Source: an uncultured Sutterellaceae bacterium | GTDB lineage: Bacteria > Pseudomonadota > Gammaproteobacteria > Burkholderiales > Burkholderiaceae_F | Direction: 5' to 3' | Length of the DNA: 64,000 nucleotides | NCBI GenBank assembly: GCA_902797695.1 | Contig: CADBTW010000045.1 | Location: 84,426-148,425 of the forward strand | Part shown: one piece after another, positions 36,050 to 45,106 of the stretch | Position numbering within the stretch: position 1 is the stretch's first letter | Layout of the letters: each line of letters opens with the position of its first letter | Translations under genes and position numbers: made by a program | The notes under the pieces: model-generated | Databases searched by the model: none | Told to the model about the DNA's origin: nothing | What the model saw: only the letters and a program-made list of their open reading frames with translations

Positions 36050-37960
36050 TTACTTGAGAGAAGCGAACTTCTTGCCGAGGACGTACGACTGGATCAGGCC
36101 GCGGGAGAGGCCGTGCATCGAGGAGCCGCCCGTCACTTCGCCGACGGCGTAGAGACCCGGAATTGTGGTCTTGCCGTCCCAGCAGACGACGTTCAGTTCC
36201 TGGTTCACGTGCAGGCCGCAGTAGCAGTCGTGGAGGGTGACCGAAGTCCAGGCGCCGTAGAACGGGGCCTTCTCGATCTTGTACATGGGCTTCGGCTTGC
36301 CGAAGTCCGTGTCCTCGCCCTTGTCGACGAACTCGTTGTAGCGCTTCACGGTCTCGGCGAGCTGCTTCGGATCAATCTTGTGGGTCATCCACGGATTGCT
36401 GTTGATCTTCTGCGCGAGCTCTTCGATCGTGTCGGCCTTGAAGCAGTACTTCGGATCGACCGTCGTGTCGTTGATGTGCATCTTCTCGCGGCGGGCGCCT
36501 TCGGAGTCGAAAATTGCCCACTGAGGACCAGCGTCGAAGTCGTTCTCAAGCGTGGAGCCTTCGTTCAGAGCGAGGGCAGCCGGGATGAAGTTGAGCGGGT
36601 TGTACTTCGTGCGGAGGTAGTTGCGATAGTCGCCCTGGACGTAGGGGTTCTTGTCGAGATCCTTGAAGTGAGCGCCGTTCGTGCCGTTCATCAGGCCGCG
36701 GGTCGCGTTCGAGGTGCCGTAGGAGGTCATCGCCGGGCCCTTCGTCTTGGAGGCACCGACGCTCACGAGCTCATCGAAGAAGCGCTTGCCGCACCAGTTG
36801 ACGACGATCGCGTTCTGCCAGTTGCGGAGCGCAACGCCGGAGTGCTTGATGATCGGGAAAAGCGGGGATTCAGGAGCCCAGCGGAGGTACGTGTCGCGAA
36901 CACCGATCACGGCGCCACGGGTGAGAGAAATCGAGCGGTCCGTGCAGGCGTTAACGACGCCCCAGAGCGCGCCGCCCAGCTTGATCGCGGCGAGCGTGCC
37001 GGAACCGTCCTGCGGAGAGTATTCGGTAGCGGCGGAAGCGTACTCGGCGTGGAGGCGCGGGTCGATGATGCGGCGGAAGGCGACGTTGTCGGTCCAGCCA
37101 GCGGTCGCGAGGACGAGGGCCTTCTTCGCGTGAACCGTGATCTTCTGCTTCTTTTCCTTGATGAAGGCCGGGTTCGCGGCGTTCAGGGCAACGAGCTCCT
37201 TGCCGTCCGGGAGAACCTTCGGGGTACGGTGGGCGTTGATGCCGAGGACCTTCGTCGTGACGCCGTCCTTCTGGGTCGCGATGATGTCGTCCATGTAGAA
37301 GTTCATCAGGAACTTGACGCCGGCCTTCAGGGCAGCCTGTTCGAGGGCGCGCATCAGAACGGTGCCGCGGGTGCCGGACGGGGCTTCAGCGTTCGCGCCC
37401 TTCGTCCAGGAGAAGTGCAGTTCACGAGGCGCGGAGCAGCCGGCACCGTAAGCGCCGGCGTTATCCGGCTTCTTGTCGATGAAGGGAACCCCGATCTTCA
37501 CGAGCCAGTTGTAGGTGTCGACGCCGTTGTAGGCGATCATGTGCGCCTGGGCGCGGTCAATGAAGCGGTAATCCGGCCACCCGTTCGGGAGAGTGACCGA
37601 CCAGTCGGTCAGGTCCTTGAACCAGGTCTCGGGATCGTCCTTGATGCCGTACTTCTTCTGCATCGCGGTGCCGCCACCGATCAGGGTGTTGCCCTGGGAA
37701 ATGATCGCGTGGCCGCCGATATCGTAGTTGGCATCGACGATAAGGGCAGTGAGGCCGGCTTCACGTGCGCGGATCGCGGCAGGGATGCCGGAAGCGCCGG
37801 CACCAATGACGACCACGTCAGCCTCGTAGTCCCACTTAGCGGGGATCTTGCTCGCGCCCTTCTTCCCAGCGGCAAGTGCGCCGGAGGCGGCAGCCATCAT
37901 GGCGCCGCCGATCGCAGCGGAACCGCCAAGGAATGTACGACGGGAAACGTTCGTGCTCAT
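36050..37960 (-). CDS. Tat-exported flavocytochrome-c-type reductase flavoprotein
   Basis: Periplasmic FAD reductase of the fumarate/urocanate/methacrylate reductase family. The Tat motif is SRRTFLGG (residues 6-13), and the FAD loop is VVIGAGASGIPAA (from 50). The C-terminal flavin region is GLYAVGEVTGGSSMHGLSRG. Fumarate reductases carry HHTMGG and GGVHGANRLGGN here; this protein has HDCYCGL and GGSSMHGLSRGLIQ, so the substrate is probably not fumarate. 636 residues from the ATG at 37960, which has GGAGAGG upstream. Forms an operon with the tetrahaem cytochrome. A two-component system next door may sense the substrate. Confidence 0.88.
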   Translation of the reverse strand: MSTNVSRRTFLGGSAAIGGAMMAAASGALAAGKKGASKIPAKWDYEADVVVIGAGASGIPAAIRAREAGLTALIVDANYDIGGHAIISQGNTLIGGGTAMQKKYGIKDDPETWFKDLTDWSVTLPNGWPDYRFIDRAQAHMIAYNGVDTYNWLVKIGVPFIDKKPDNAGAYGAGCSAPRELHFSWTKGANAEAPSGTRGTVLMRALEQAALKAGVKFLMNFYMDDIIATQKDGVTTKVLGINAHRTPKVLPDGKELVALNAANPAFIKEKKQKITVHAKKALVLATAGWTDNVAFRRIIDPRLHAEYASAATEYSPQDGSGTLAAIKLGGALWGVVNACTDRSISLTRGAVIGVRDTYLRWAPESPLFPIIKHSGVALRNWQNAIVVNWCGKRFFDELVSVGASKTKGPAMTSYGTSNATRGLMNGTNGAHFKDLDKNPYVQGDYRNYLRTKYNPLNFIPAALALNEGSTLENDFDAGPQWAIFDSEGARREKMHINDTTVDPKYCFKADTIEELAQKINSNPWMTHKIDPKQLAETVKRYNEFVDKGEDTDFGKPKPMYKIEKAPFYGAWTSVTLHDCYCGLHVNQELNVVCWDGKTTIPGLYAVGEVTGGSSMHGLSRGLIQSYVLGKKFASLK

Positions 37961-38146
37961 TTTTCCTCTCCTCAAATTGGTAGTACAACTTCAGGGCATC
38001 GAAATGCCGCTAAGGGAATAATTCCTCAAGGGAGGGAAAATCGAATCAGATGTTGGTTACCCGGGGTACCTGTCACGAAAGATATAGGTAATACGCACTA
38101 GGCATTTAGATATAAGCCGTTCTTGGCCGCCTTGAAAAAGGGACAA

Positions 38147-38779
38147 TCACGATTCGGCCGGCTGCTCCTGAAGGGCCCCGGCTGCGTCAAGGGTCCGGAT
38201 GAATTCAGCCGGAGACGAGGTGTGAAGCTTCCGCATGGCGGACGCGCGGTGAATCTTCACAGTGTGCTCGCTGATTCCGAGTTCGAAGGCGATCTGCTTG
38301 TTGAGAAGCCCGTTCGCGACCCGGACCGCGACTTCCCGCTCGCGTTGCGTGAGAGAAGCCCAGCGGGTGCGCGCGGTCTCCTCCCCTTCTGTCCTCAGGC
38401 GCGCTTCCGCATCCTTCGCGATCGCCTTCCTGACCGCGGCGAAGAGCTTTGTCGGCTCGTCCGCCTTCGTGAGGAAGTCGCTTGCCCCCTGGCGGAAGGC
38501 CTGGACCGCCATGTCCATGTCGCCGTGCCCCGTGATGATGATGACCGGAAGCCCGATCGATCGCTCATCCATCGCTTCCTTGAGTTCCAGGCCGCTCATG
38601 CCGGGCATCCGGACGTCGAGCACGACGCAGCCCGGAATCCGGGGATCGTCCTTCTCGAGGAACTCGATCGCGGAAGCGTAGGTGACGACATTGAAGCCTT
38701 CGACCCTGAGGACAAAGGATTCGGACTCGCGGAAATCCGCGTTGTCGTCCACGATCCGTACGAGAGAAAGATTAGACAT
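38147..38779 (-). CDS. FixJ/TtrR-type response regulator
   Basis: Cytoplasmic transcription factor with an N-terminal receiver (acidic pair Asp11/Asp12, phospho-acceptor Asp55, Thr83, Lys105) and a C-terminal LuxR-type helix-turn-helix (LTQREREVAVRVANGLLNKQIA, then HTVKIHRASAMRKL). 210 residues. Its ATG lies within the end of the kinase gene (8-base overlap), so it is the partner of that kinase. The genes it controls are probably the reductase genes on either side. Confidence 0.9.
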   Translation of the reverse strand: MSNLSLVRIVDDNADFRESESFVLRVEGFNVVTYASAIEFLEKDDPRIPGCVVLDVRMPGMSGLELKEAMDERSIGLPVIIITGHGDMDMAVQAFRQGASDFLTKADEPTKLFAAVRKAIAKDAEARLRTEGEETARTRWASLTQREREVAVRVANGLLNKQIAFELGISEHTVKIHRASAMRKLHTSSPAEFIRTLDAAGALQEQPAES

Positions 38780-40613
38780 GCGTTTCTCCAGAATTCGTTT
38801 TTTCTCCCGGATTCCTTCTCCCGGCAGATACGATTACAGATTTGGATGAAGGAAGAAACACGTCCGCCCGAAGCCCGCCCCCCGGCCGTGCTTCGAACGA
38901 GGTTCTCCCGCCGTGCCGCTCCACGATTTCGAGCGCGATCGGGAGCCCGAGCCCGAGTCCCTTCTGCCCCTTCGTTGTGCCAAGGAAGGCGTGCCCCATT
39001 TCCCTTACGACTGCCTCAGGCACCTCGGCGCCGGAATTTTCAATCACGACCTTCCATCCTCCGGGAGCCTCGTCGAGCAAGGCGCGGACAAAGGGCGACG
39101 GATGCTCGGATGCGGCTTCCAGCGCGTTTTTCAGCAGATTATGAAGAGCGAGCTCGAGCTCAAGCGGGTCGCCCTCGATGAGAGCCGGCTCCTTCCTGAC
39201 GGACAACGCCACGTTGATTCCGGAGGACGAGGCGAGCGAGGTCGTCCGCGCGCAGCGCCTGAGAATTGCCGCGAGGTCGCAGGACACGTGTTCCGCGCCG
39301 CGGGACTTCGCGTAGGACCGGACGTGGTCCACGATTCTCGCGATCTCGATCGCCTGCCGGTGGATTTTTCCGATCACGTCGACGAGAAGCGGCTTCGGGA
39401 TGTTTCCGCGGCTCGCGAGGATCTCGAGCCCCGCCGAATAGTTGACGATCGCGCCGGCAGGCTGCTTCAGCTCATGCGCCACCATGCTCGAAAGCTGACT
39501 CACCATGCCGCTTCGCTCGAGCCCCGAGAGCCTCGCCCGGGCGGAATCCGCTTCACGCGCCAGCGCGTCGCGTTCGGAAAGCACCTTCTGAAGCGACGCT
39601 GTGCGCCGCCTGACAAGCATTCCTGTGCGCACGGAGTGGAGGATGAGCGCGGCGAGCGCGATGAGCGCCGCGATGATCCAGGCCTTGTAGAGCCGGACGA
39701 ACCCCTGGAGCGTCGTCGTGCGCAGGTATTCGTAGGGCCCGAGCTTCAGGGCCCTGTACATCCGGTCAAGGGCCGAAAAGTCACGGGCACTCCCCCAGGC
39801 ATACCCCTCAGGCAGAGTCGGCATCGTGAGGAGCTTTGCCGTCATCTCGCGAACTGATTCGGCGTCCGCTGACGGAAGTGCCGAGAAGACCATGTCCGGA
39901 TAAAGCTCCGTCGTGTGCTGGCATTTCGATTTCTGCTCGGGAACGACCCCGGCGTAGGGAAGCACTCGAAACGATCCGGGCGTGAGCTCGCCCGTCTGCT
40001 CAAGCTCCTCGAACATGCAGAGCTGCATCACGCCGGCTGTCGCCCTCCCCGTCGCGATTTCCCAGGGGACCCCGAGCTCCTGGTAGTGCGTCTCGTGCAC
40101 TTCGGAAAAGAACTTTTCTGGATCATGCCCTCGCTGGGCAAGGAGTCCGGAGAGGATTCCCCAGCCCTGGAACGCACGGCGATCCGTGATCGCGACGCTC
40201 TCTCCCTTCAGGTCATCGATCGACCGAAGGTCCGTTCGTTCCGTGGGAACGACGACCGCGACGCCGTCCGAAAGCGCCGGGTCCGGCGACACGCGGGAAA
40301 GCCTCGTCGCCATGTGCACGGCGCCGAGCTCGCGGTTCGCGACCCAGTAGGTGCCTGACTGCGAGACAAAATAGTCGAACGGGGAGTCCGGCTTCACCTC
40401 CGTCACTTCGACCGTCTTCACCTCGCGGTCCGGAAAGCTATTCCTGAGGTATTCGAGCGTGGGCCCGAGCGTATTCACCCACACCCAGGGCGCAAAGGGA
40501 CCCACGAGCCCGATCCGGATCGGCGGCTCGGCTGAGATCGCTGTGGCGGGCGCCGTTCCCAGCAGGACGGCGAGCCACGTGGCGGACAGAATTTCCCTTA
40601 ACGTGTGACGCAT
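38772..40613 (-). CDS. TtrS-like sensor histidine kinase with periplasmic binding domain
   Basis: Membrane sensor kinase. After a signal peptide (1-28) a PhnD/TtrS-type periplasmic solute-binding domain spans about 30-300. One transmembrane helix (310-327), a coiled coil (about 340-370), a HisKA helix with VAHELKQP (His380) and an HATPase domain (NLLKNALEA, GLGLGLPIALEIVERHGG) follow. 613 residues. TtrS of Salmonella senses tetrathionate with the same architecture. This one lies between two Tat-exported flavoprotein reductase genes, so it may sense their electron acceptor. The ligand is unknown. Confidence 0.88.
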   Translation of the reverse strand: MRHTLREILSATWLAVLLGTAPATAISAEPPIRIGLVGPFAPWVWVNTLGPTLEYLRNSFPDREVKTVEVTEVKPDSPFDYFVSQSGTYWVANRELGAVHMATRLSRVSPDPALSDGVAVVVPTERTDLRSIDDLKGESVAITDRRAFQGWGILSGLLAQRGHDPEKFFSEVHETHYQELGVPWEIATGRATAGVMQLCMFEELEQTGELTPGSFRVLPYAGVVPEQKSKCQHTTELYPDMVFSALPSADAESVREMTAKLLTMPTLPEGYAWGSARDFSALDRMYRALKLGPYEYLRTTTLQGFVRLYKAWIIAALIALAALILHSVRTGMLVRRRTASLQKVLSERDALAREADSARARLSGLERSGMVSQLSSMVAHELKQPAGAIVNYSAGLEILASRGNIPKPLLVDVIGKIHRQAIEIARIVDHVRSYAKSRGAEHVSCDLAAILRRCARTTSLASSSGINVALSVRKEPALIEGDPLELELALHNLLKNALEAASEHPSPFVRALLDEAPGGWKVVIENSGAEVPEAVVREMGHAFLGTTKGQKGLGLGLPIALEIVERHGGRTSFEARPGGGLRADVFLPSSKSVIVSAGRRNPGEKTNSGETHV

Positions 40614-40696
40614 GGTGCCGATGATGATAGCCTATCGGGAACATCGGTCCGATTCAGTTTTCCGAGGGATACGGATTCCGGCACAAGGCAGGGAGC

Positions 40697-42157
40697 ATGG
40701 GGACGAGGATGCACATCTCGCGCCGCAGGGCGATCGTGGCAGGCCTAGGCGCAACGGCAGCCGTCGTTGCGACCGTCGCGGGCCTTCAGACGATATCGAA
40801 AAAAAGCGACTACCGGAACGATTACGACGTTGTGGTCGCGGGGGGCGGCGTCGCCGGATTCGCGGCCGCCCTGTCGGCCGCCGAGGCCGGCGCCCGGGTC
40901 GCTGTGCTTGAGAAGCTCCCCGCTCTCGCGAACGCCTATTTCGACGCCCGGAACATGGCGGTGGTCGATCCGCTTCGCGAGACGCCGCTCGGGATCCCCG
41001 ACTCGCTCGAGCGCCACTACCGGGACACTCTCGACGCGGCAGGCCCGACCGCGGATCCCGCGCTCGTCCGCATCATGGTCGAAGAGGCACCGACCGCCCT
41101 CCTCTGGATCGAGAGGCTCGGCATGGTGTTCTCGCCCACTCTCATCAATTCGGGGTCGCACTGGCCGCGAAGCCACGTCCCGATCGGGCCGGGCTACGTC
41201 CAGGTGCTCTCGAAGGCGGCTGCCCGTGCCGGGGTCGACACCTTCTTCTCCCGGGACGTGGTCGAGATTCGCCGCGGGAAGGGCGGACGAGCCGAATCGG
41301 TGGTCGCCCGGACCGAGGGCGGAACCCTCGAGCGCTGGATTCCGAAAAAGGCCCTTGTCCTCGCGGGGGGTGGCTTCGGAAGCAACCACGAGATGATCAG
41401 CCGTTTTGCGCCGGCGAAGGCGCGGTTCGAAAGCGCGAACGAGGCAGGTTCTTCAGGCGAGCTGCTCCTCGCGGCCGAACGGGCTGGGGCGGCGCTTGTC
41501 GACATGGACGCGGTCGAGGTTGTACCGCGCTCCAACCCGAAGGCCGGAATCCAGGCCTATCTCCACATCAACAATGCCCGCTACATCGTCGTGAATTCCC
41601 TGGGCAAACGGTTCGTCGCCGAGGACGCGCACCGGAACAAGATCGCCGAGGCCTTTTCCCGACAGCCGGGCGAGTTCGCCTTCGAAATCGGGGACGACAG
41701 GACCGTGAAGAGCTACTCGATGCTCATGCAGGCCGACCTCTGGAAGGCGATCGAGATCGGGGAAGCGTTCAAGGCGGACACCGTGGAAGAGCTCGCCCAT
41801 AAAATCGGCGTGCCGGTAGCCTCCCTTCGCAGGACCGTCGACGCCTACAACCGGTCGGTGAGGACAAAGCGGGACCCCCTCGGAAAGCTCCCGATCAACC
41901 TCTCGCACGAACTCCGCCAGCCGCCGTTTTGGGCCGCGAGGGTGCAGCAACGCATCCATCTGACGCCCGGAGGCCTCCGCATCAACACCGAAGCCCGGGT
42001 CCTCGATCAGTTCGGCCGACCGATTCCGGCCCTCTTCGCCGCAGGCGAGATCACGGGCGGAATCCACGGACGGAATTCGCTCGGGGGTGACAGCGTGACG
42101 GACGCGCTCGTCTTCGGAATGATCGCCGGAACGAACGCCGCGAGGGAAAAGGTCTGA
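40697..42157 (+). CDS. Tat-exported FAD-dependent fumarate-reductase-like flavoprotein
   Basis: Second flavoprotein reductase of the flavocytochrome c family, 486 residues, with a twin-arginine start (ISRRRAIVAG) and FAD motif VVVAGGGVAGFAAALSAAEAG near 50-70. The C-terminus has HLTPGGLRIN and FAAGEITGGIHGRNSLGGDS, closer to fumarate reductase than the protein at 36 kb. The arginine of the usual NRLGGN, which binds substrate in Fcc3, is serine here (NSLGG), while an extra Arg sits two positions earlier. No haem domain is attached. It is divergent from the sensor kinase (83-base gap), consistent with control by it. Confidence 0.87.
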   Translation: MGTRMHISRRRAIVAGLGATAAVVATVAGLQTISKKSDYRNDYDVVVAGGGVAGFAAALSAAEAGARVAVLEKLPALANAYFDARNMAVVDPLRETPLGIPDSLERHYRDTLDAAGPTADPALVRIMVEEAPTALLWIERLGMVFSPTLINSGSHWPRSHVPIGPGYVQVLSKAAARAGVDTFFSRDVVEIRRGKGGRAESVVARTEGGTLERWIPKKALVLAGGGFGSNHEMISRFAPAKARFESANEAGSSGELLLAAERAGAALVDMDAVEVVPRSNPKAGIQAYLHINNARYIVVNSLGKRFVAEDAHRNKIAEAFSRQPGEFAFEIGDDRTVKSYSMLMQADLWKAIEIGEAFKADTVEELAHKIGVPVASLRRTVDAYNRSVRTKRDPLGKLPINLSHELRQPPFWAARVQQRIHLTPGGLRINTEARVLDQFGRPIPALFAAGEITGGIHGRNSLGGDSVTDALVFGMIAGTNAAREKV

Positions 42158-42387
42158 CCGGAAGCTCTTCCCCGCGCGGCCCATCGGGTCCTCGCCATTC
42201 GAAAAACAGAAAACCTTATTCCACGGGGTTTCCCATGAGTTGATGCCATCAAATCCCGCATAGATTTATATACAGGAAAAGCAAAAACGAGCGACACCTT
42301 TGAAATGCCCCGGCGAAGTCCGGCGGGAGCTTGTTTTCCCGGGATTAGAATCGTGAGACCGTGCTAGCAGCTTTGGAGTCTGAGGGA

Positions 42388-42885
42388 ATGGACAGCGTTG
42401 AATTCCGCTTCGCGGAACCGGGGGACGAGGGGAAGATCCTCTTCTTCATCCGGTCGCTCGCGAAGTACGAACGGATGGAGAAAGAGGTCGTCGCGACGGA
42501 ACCGCTTCTCCGCGAGTGGATATTCGGGAAGAAGAAGTGCGAAGTGATTTTCGCGGTCGTTAGCGGGAAGGAAGCGGGGTTCGCCCTTTTCTTCAACAAT
42601 TTCTCGACCTTCCTCGGACGCGCCGGCCTCTACCTCGAAGACCTCTTCGTACTCCCCGAATACCGGGGCCGCGGGATCGGGACCGCCCTGATCCGCAGGC
42701 TCGCCCGCATCGCGATTGACCGAGGGCTCGGCCGCATGGACTGGACGTGCCTCGACTGGAACGAGCCGAGCATCCGCTTCTACAAGTCGCTCGGCGCCGC
42801 ACCGCTCTCCGACTGGACGATCTACAGGCTTGAGGGCGAAACGCTCGCACGCGCGGCGGAAGCCGGGGGAGAAAAGAATGAGTGA
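42388..42885 (+). CDS. GNAT-family N-acetyltransferase
   Basis: Cytoplasmic acetyl-CoA-dependent acyltransferase. The GNAT core is intact: LYLEDLFVLPEYRGRGIGTALIRRLA (acetyl-CoA loop with RGRGIG near residue 92) and the later WNEPSIRFYKSLGA motif. 165 residues from the ATG at 42388, with GAGGGA just upstream; a GTG at 42361 is an alternative. Resembles the diamine/thialysine acetyltransferase-like group by length and motif layout, but the acceptor is uncertain. The 3' end overlaps the methyltransferase start by eight bases. Confidence 0.85.
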   Translation: MDSVEFRFAEPGDEGKILFFIRSLAKYERMEKEVVATEPLLREWIFGKKKCEVIFAVVSGKEAGFALFFNNFSTFLGRAGLYLEDLFVLPEYRGRGIGTALIRRLARIAIDRGLGRMDWTCLDWNEPSIRFYKSLGAAPLSDWTIYRLEGETLARAAEAGGEKNE

Positions 42886-43702
42886 AAAGCTGAAGCCCGA
42901 CTATGGGAACTGGATGCCGGGGGGCGTCGTGCTCTTCCTCGGAATGGTCGCGCTGCTCTGCGCCGTGCTCGGAGTTCTCTCAGCAGCGGGGCTCCTCGGG
43001 TCAGAAGGGTCGCTCAAGACCTGGACCACCGTTTCCTGCTTCGCGGCGGCAGTGTTCGCGGGGCTCGTCTTCATCCGGGCGCGGCAGCTGAACCGCGCGT
43101 TCTCGTACTCCGGAACCGAACGGATCGCGGAACGCGTCGTGAAGGCGGTCGCGGAGCGGGTGACGGTGCCTGAAGGAGGCTCCGTGCTTGACGTCGGCAC
43201 AGGGAGCGGCGCGCTCGCGATCGAAATCGCGAAGCGGAACCTGGGAGCCACCGTCACCGGAGTCGACACCTGGACCGGCCTCTACCGGGGACTCTCCGAG
43301 AAGGTCTGCGGCGCGAACGCGGCGGCTGAAGGCGTTTCAAACACGACGTTCCTCAAGGGCGACGCGCGGAAGCTCCCGTTCCCTGACGAAACGTTCGACG
43401 TCGTCACGAGCAACTACGTCTACCACAGCATCCCCTACGTGAACCGTCCGGCCCTCATCCTCGAATCGATCCGGGTGCTGAAGACAGGGGGCACCTTCGT
43501 CCTCCACGACATGGTGCCGCGCGCGAGGATCCAGGGGCTAGCAGAAATGAAGTCCGCGCTGGAAGCGAACGGTTGCCGGAACGTGAAGCTCACGCAGACG
43601 GACGACGGCCTGATCCTCGAAAAGCGCCGCGCCCGGTTCCTCGGGCTCGGAGGCTCCTTCCTCCTCACAGGACGGAAGGGAAAGGCTACCAAAAAGGCCT
43701 GA
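42878..43702 (+). CDS. Membrane-anchored class I SAM-dependent methyltransferase
   Basis: N-terminal part has two hydrophobic helices (about residues 13-40 and 48-65). A class I methyltransferase domain follows, with motif I LDVGTGSGALAIEIAK near 105, the acidic end of strand 2 (GVDTW), LPFPDETFDVVTSNYVYHSI (motif IV) and LKTGGTFVLHDMV. 274 residues. Translationally coupled to the acetyltransferase (overlap ATGAGTGA). Similar two-helix methyltransferases are common but poorly characterised; the substrate may be a lipid or membrane-bound small molecule. Followed by a terminator shared with the convergent LysR gene. Confidence 0.85.
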   Translation: MSEKLKPDYGNWMPGGVVLFLGMVALLCAVLGVLSAAGLLGSEGSLKTWTTVSCFAAAVFAGLVFIRARQLNRAFSYSGTERIAERVVKAVAERVTVPEGGSVLDVGTGSGALAIEIAKRNLGATVTGVDTWTGLYRGLSEKVCGANAAAEGVSNTTFLKGDARKLPFPDETFDVVTSNYVYHSIPYVNRPALILESIRVLKTGGTFVLHDMVPRARIQGLAEMKSALEANGCRNVKLTQTDDGLILEKRRARFLGLGGSFLLTGRKGKATKKA

Positions 43703-43756
43703 TGGAGGGAACCGGGCCGGGTTTTCCCACCCCCCCCCGTTCTTCAGCATTTCGAG

Positions 43757-43790
43757 AAGGGCGCTTCCCAACGAGGGGGCGCCCTTTTCC
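43757..43790. terminator. Bidirectional terminator
   Basis: AAGGGCGC (43757-43764) pairs with GCGCCCTT (43779-43786), followed by TTTTCC on the plus strand. Serves the methyltransferase gene and perhaps the convergent LysR gene. Confidence 0.75.
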
Positions 43791-43810
43791 TGAACGGAGC
43801 CTCAGGTTCC

Positions 43811-44800
43811 TCAGAATTCCTTCCCGGCCGGCCCGGGATCCGACGTGCCTCCGGAGCCGAAGTTCCGCTTCGCCGCGGCAGCGATGAGCGACCTCACCCA
43901 CTGGTTCGCGGGGTTCGAGTCGTCCCGCGCGGACCAGACGAGCTTCGTTCTCGAGCGGGCGTTCCCATAGTCCGTGAAATCAGCAGCCGGGATCATCCCG
44001 ATTTCGTCCGAAAGCCGCCCTGCCCGCTCGCCGGCTTTCGTCGTCGCCCACTGGACCGCAGAGGGGCAGCTTTCGAGGATCGCGAAAGGGGCCCCTGCGA
44101 AGTATGGCGAATACACGCGGTTCGTCCCGGGGCCTCGCTCGTAGCCGCAGGCCTCGTCCTGCCCGCCGCTCGCGAACCGCCGGTTCATGAACTGGACGTA
44201 GGGCGAAAGGTCCGAGAGCGAGAGCTCCCCCTCGCGGAGCCACTTCCGGTAGACCGGGTGGTCCTTCCGGAGGACAAGGCAGTACGAAAATTCCGAGAGC
44301 ACGATCCAGCGGAGCGACTTGCGATTGTCGGGAAATGCGCAGATTCCGAGGTCCGCCCTCCCCGACTCGATCATCCATGACCCGCTCCGCCTGAGCGGGA
44401 TGATGTCGAGGGTGAGGCCCGGGGCCTTCCTCTTCAGTTCCGGAATCACCGGGGCGACGTAGCCGAGGAAACCGTTGTCGGTCACGAGGATCCGGAACGA
44501 TCCCGAGAGGCTCCCCGGGTCGAACCGGTCCTCCTCATAAAACCCCGAGAGGCTCTCGAGGAGCGGAAGAAGGCGCTCGGAAAGCGCCCGCATCCTCGGA
44601 GTGGGGAGAAGCCTGTTTCCGCTTCGCTTGAAGAGCGGGTCCCCTGCCCTCTCGCGCGCCTGGGAGAGGAGCCTCGAGGCTGATGACAACGAGAGTCCGG
44701 CAGCCTTCGCCGCTCCCCGAAGCGTTTCACCGGAGAGAAGACGCTCGAGGAGCCGGAGCTCGTCCGGCGTCGGGATATTTCCAGAACCGTATTTTTCCAA
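43811..44800 (-). CDS. LysR-family transcriptional regulator (next to dmsAB)
   Basis: DNA-binding regulator with an N-terminal winged helix (LRLLERLLSGETLRGAAKAAGLSLSSASRLLSQ, residues about 15-50) and a periplasmic-binding-fold effector domain from about 100. 329 residues, slightly long. Start is a TTG (44800) with GAGGAG eight bases upstream. Divergent from the dmsA-like gene across a 306-base gap that contains an inverted repeat, the usual layout for a LysR regulator and its target. Effector unknown. Confidence 0.87.
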   Translation of the reverse strand: MEKYGSGNIPTPDELRLLERLLSGETLRGAAKAAGLSLSSASRLLSQARERAGDPLFKRSGNRLLPTPRMRALSERLLPLLESLSGFYEEDRFDPGSLSGSFRILVTDNGFLGYVAPVIPELKRKAPGLTLDIIPLRRSGSWMIESGRADLGICAFPDNRKSLRWIVLSEFSYCLVLRKDHPVYRKWLREGELSLSDLSPYVQFMNRRFASGGQDEACGYERGPGTNRVYSPYFAGAPFAILESCPSAVQWATTKAGERAGRLSDEIGMIPAADFTDYGNARSRTKLVWSARDDSNPANQWVRSLIAAAAKRNFGSGGTSDPGPAGKEF

Positions 44801-45106
44801 GCCGCTGCTCCTCAGCCAGCTGCGTTCTTTTGATTCGCTGACAGGTCGAATTGATATTGATTCTCGTGAGCAAAAGCGAAATCGCTCAGCGACTGCTTGA
44901 TTTATAGCGAAATTCTATGCCGGAATTTTCGTTCTGATATCTGGTGACGAAACCGGAATGTCAGCGGTGCCATTCCGAAGTAGGTAATTCCTCTTGCATC
45001 GTCCGGAAGCACTAATCAGACTGAAGCCGGTGACTAGACCCTCGCCCGGGAACAAATACCAAATGAAAACAATGCCGGGCGGCGAAGAACGATAGGAGAA
45101 GCGCAA
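44801..45106. promoter_or_regulatory. Divergent control region of LysR and dmsA-like genes
   Basis: AT-rich relative to its flanks. An inverted repeat CGGAATG-10-CATTCCG (44954-44977) and an FNR-like half site TTGAT (44851-44855, second half poor) are the visible elements. No -35/-10 pair is certain. Confidence 0.5.

Noticed and set aside
36113-38101. 662-residue open frame antisense to the flavoprotein
   Set aside because: Shadow frame; the minus-strand product has Tat, FAD and flavin motifs.
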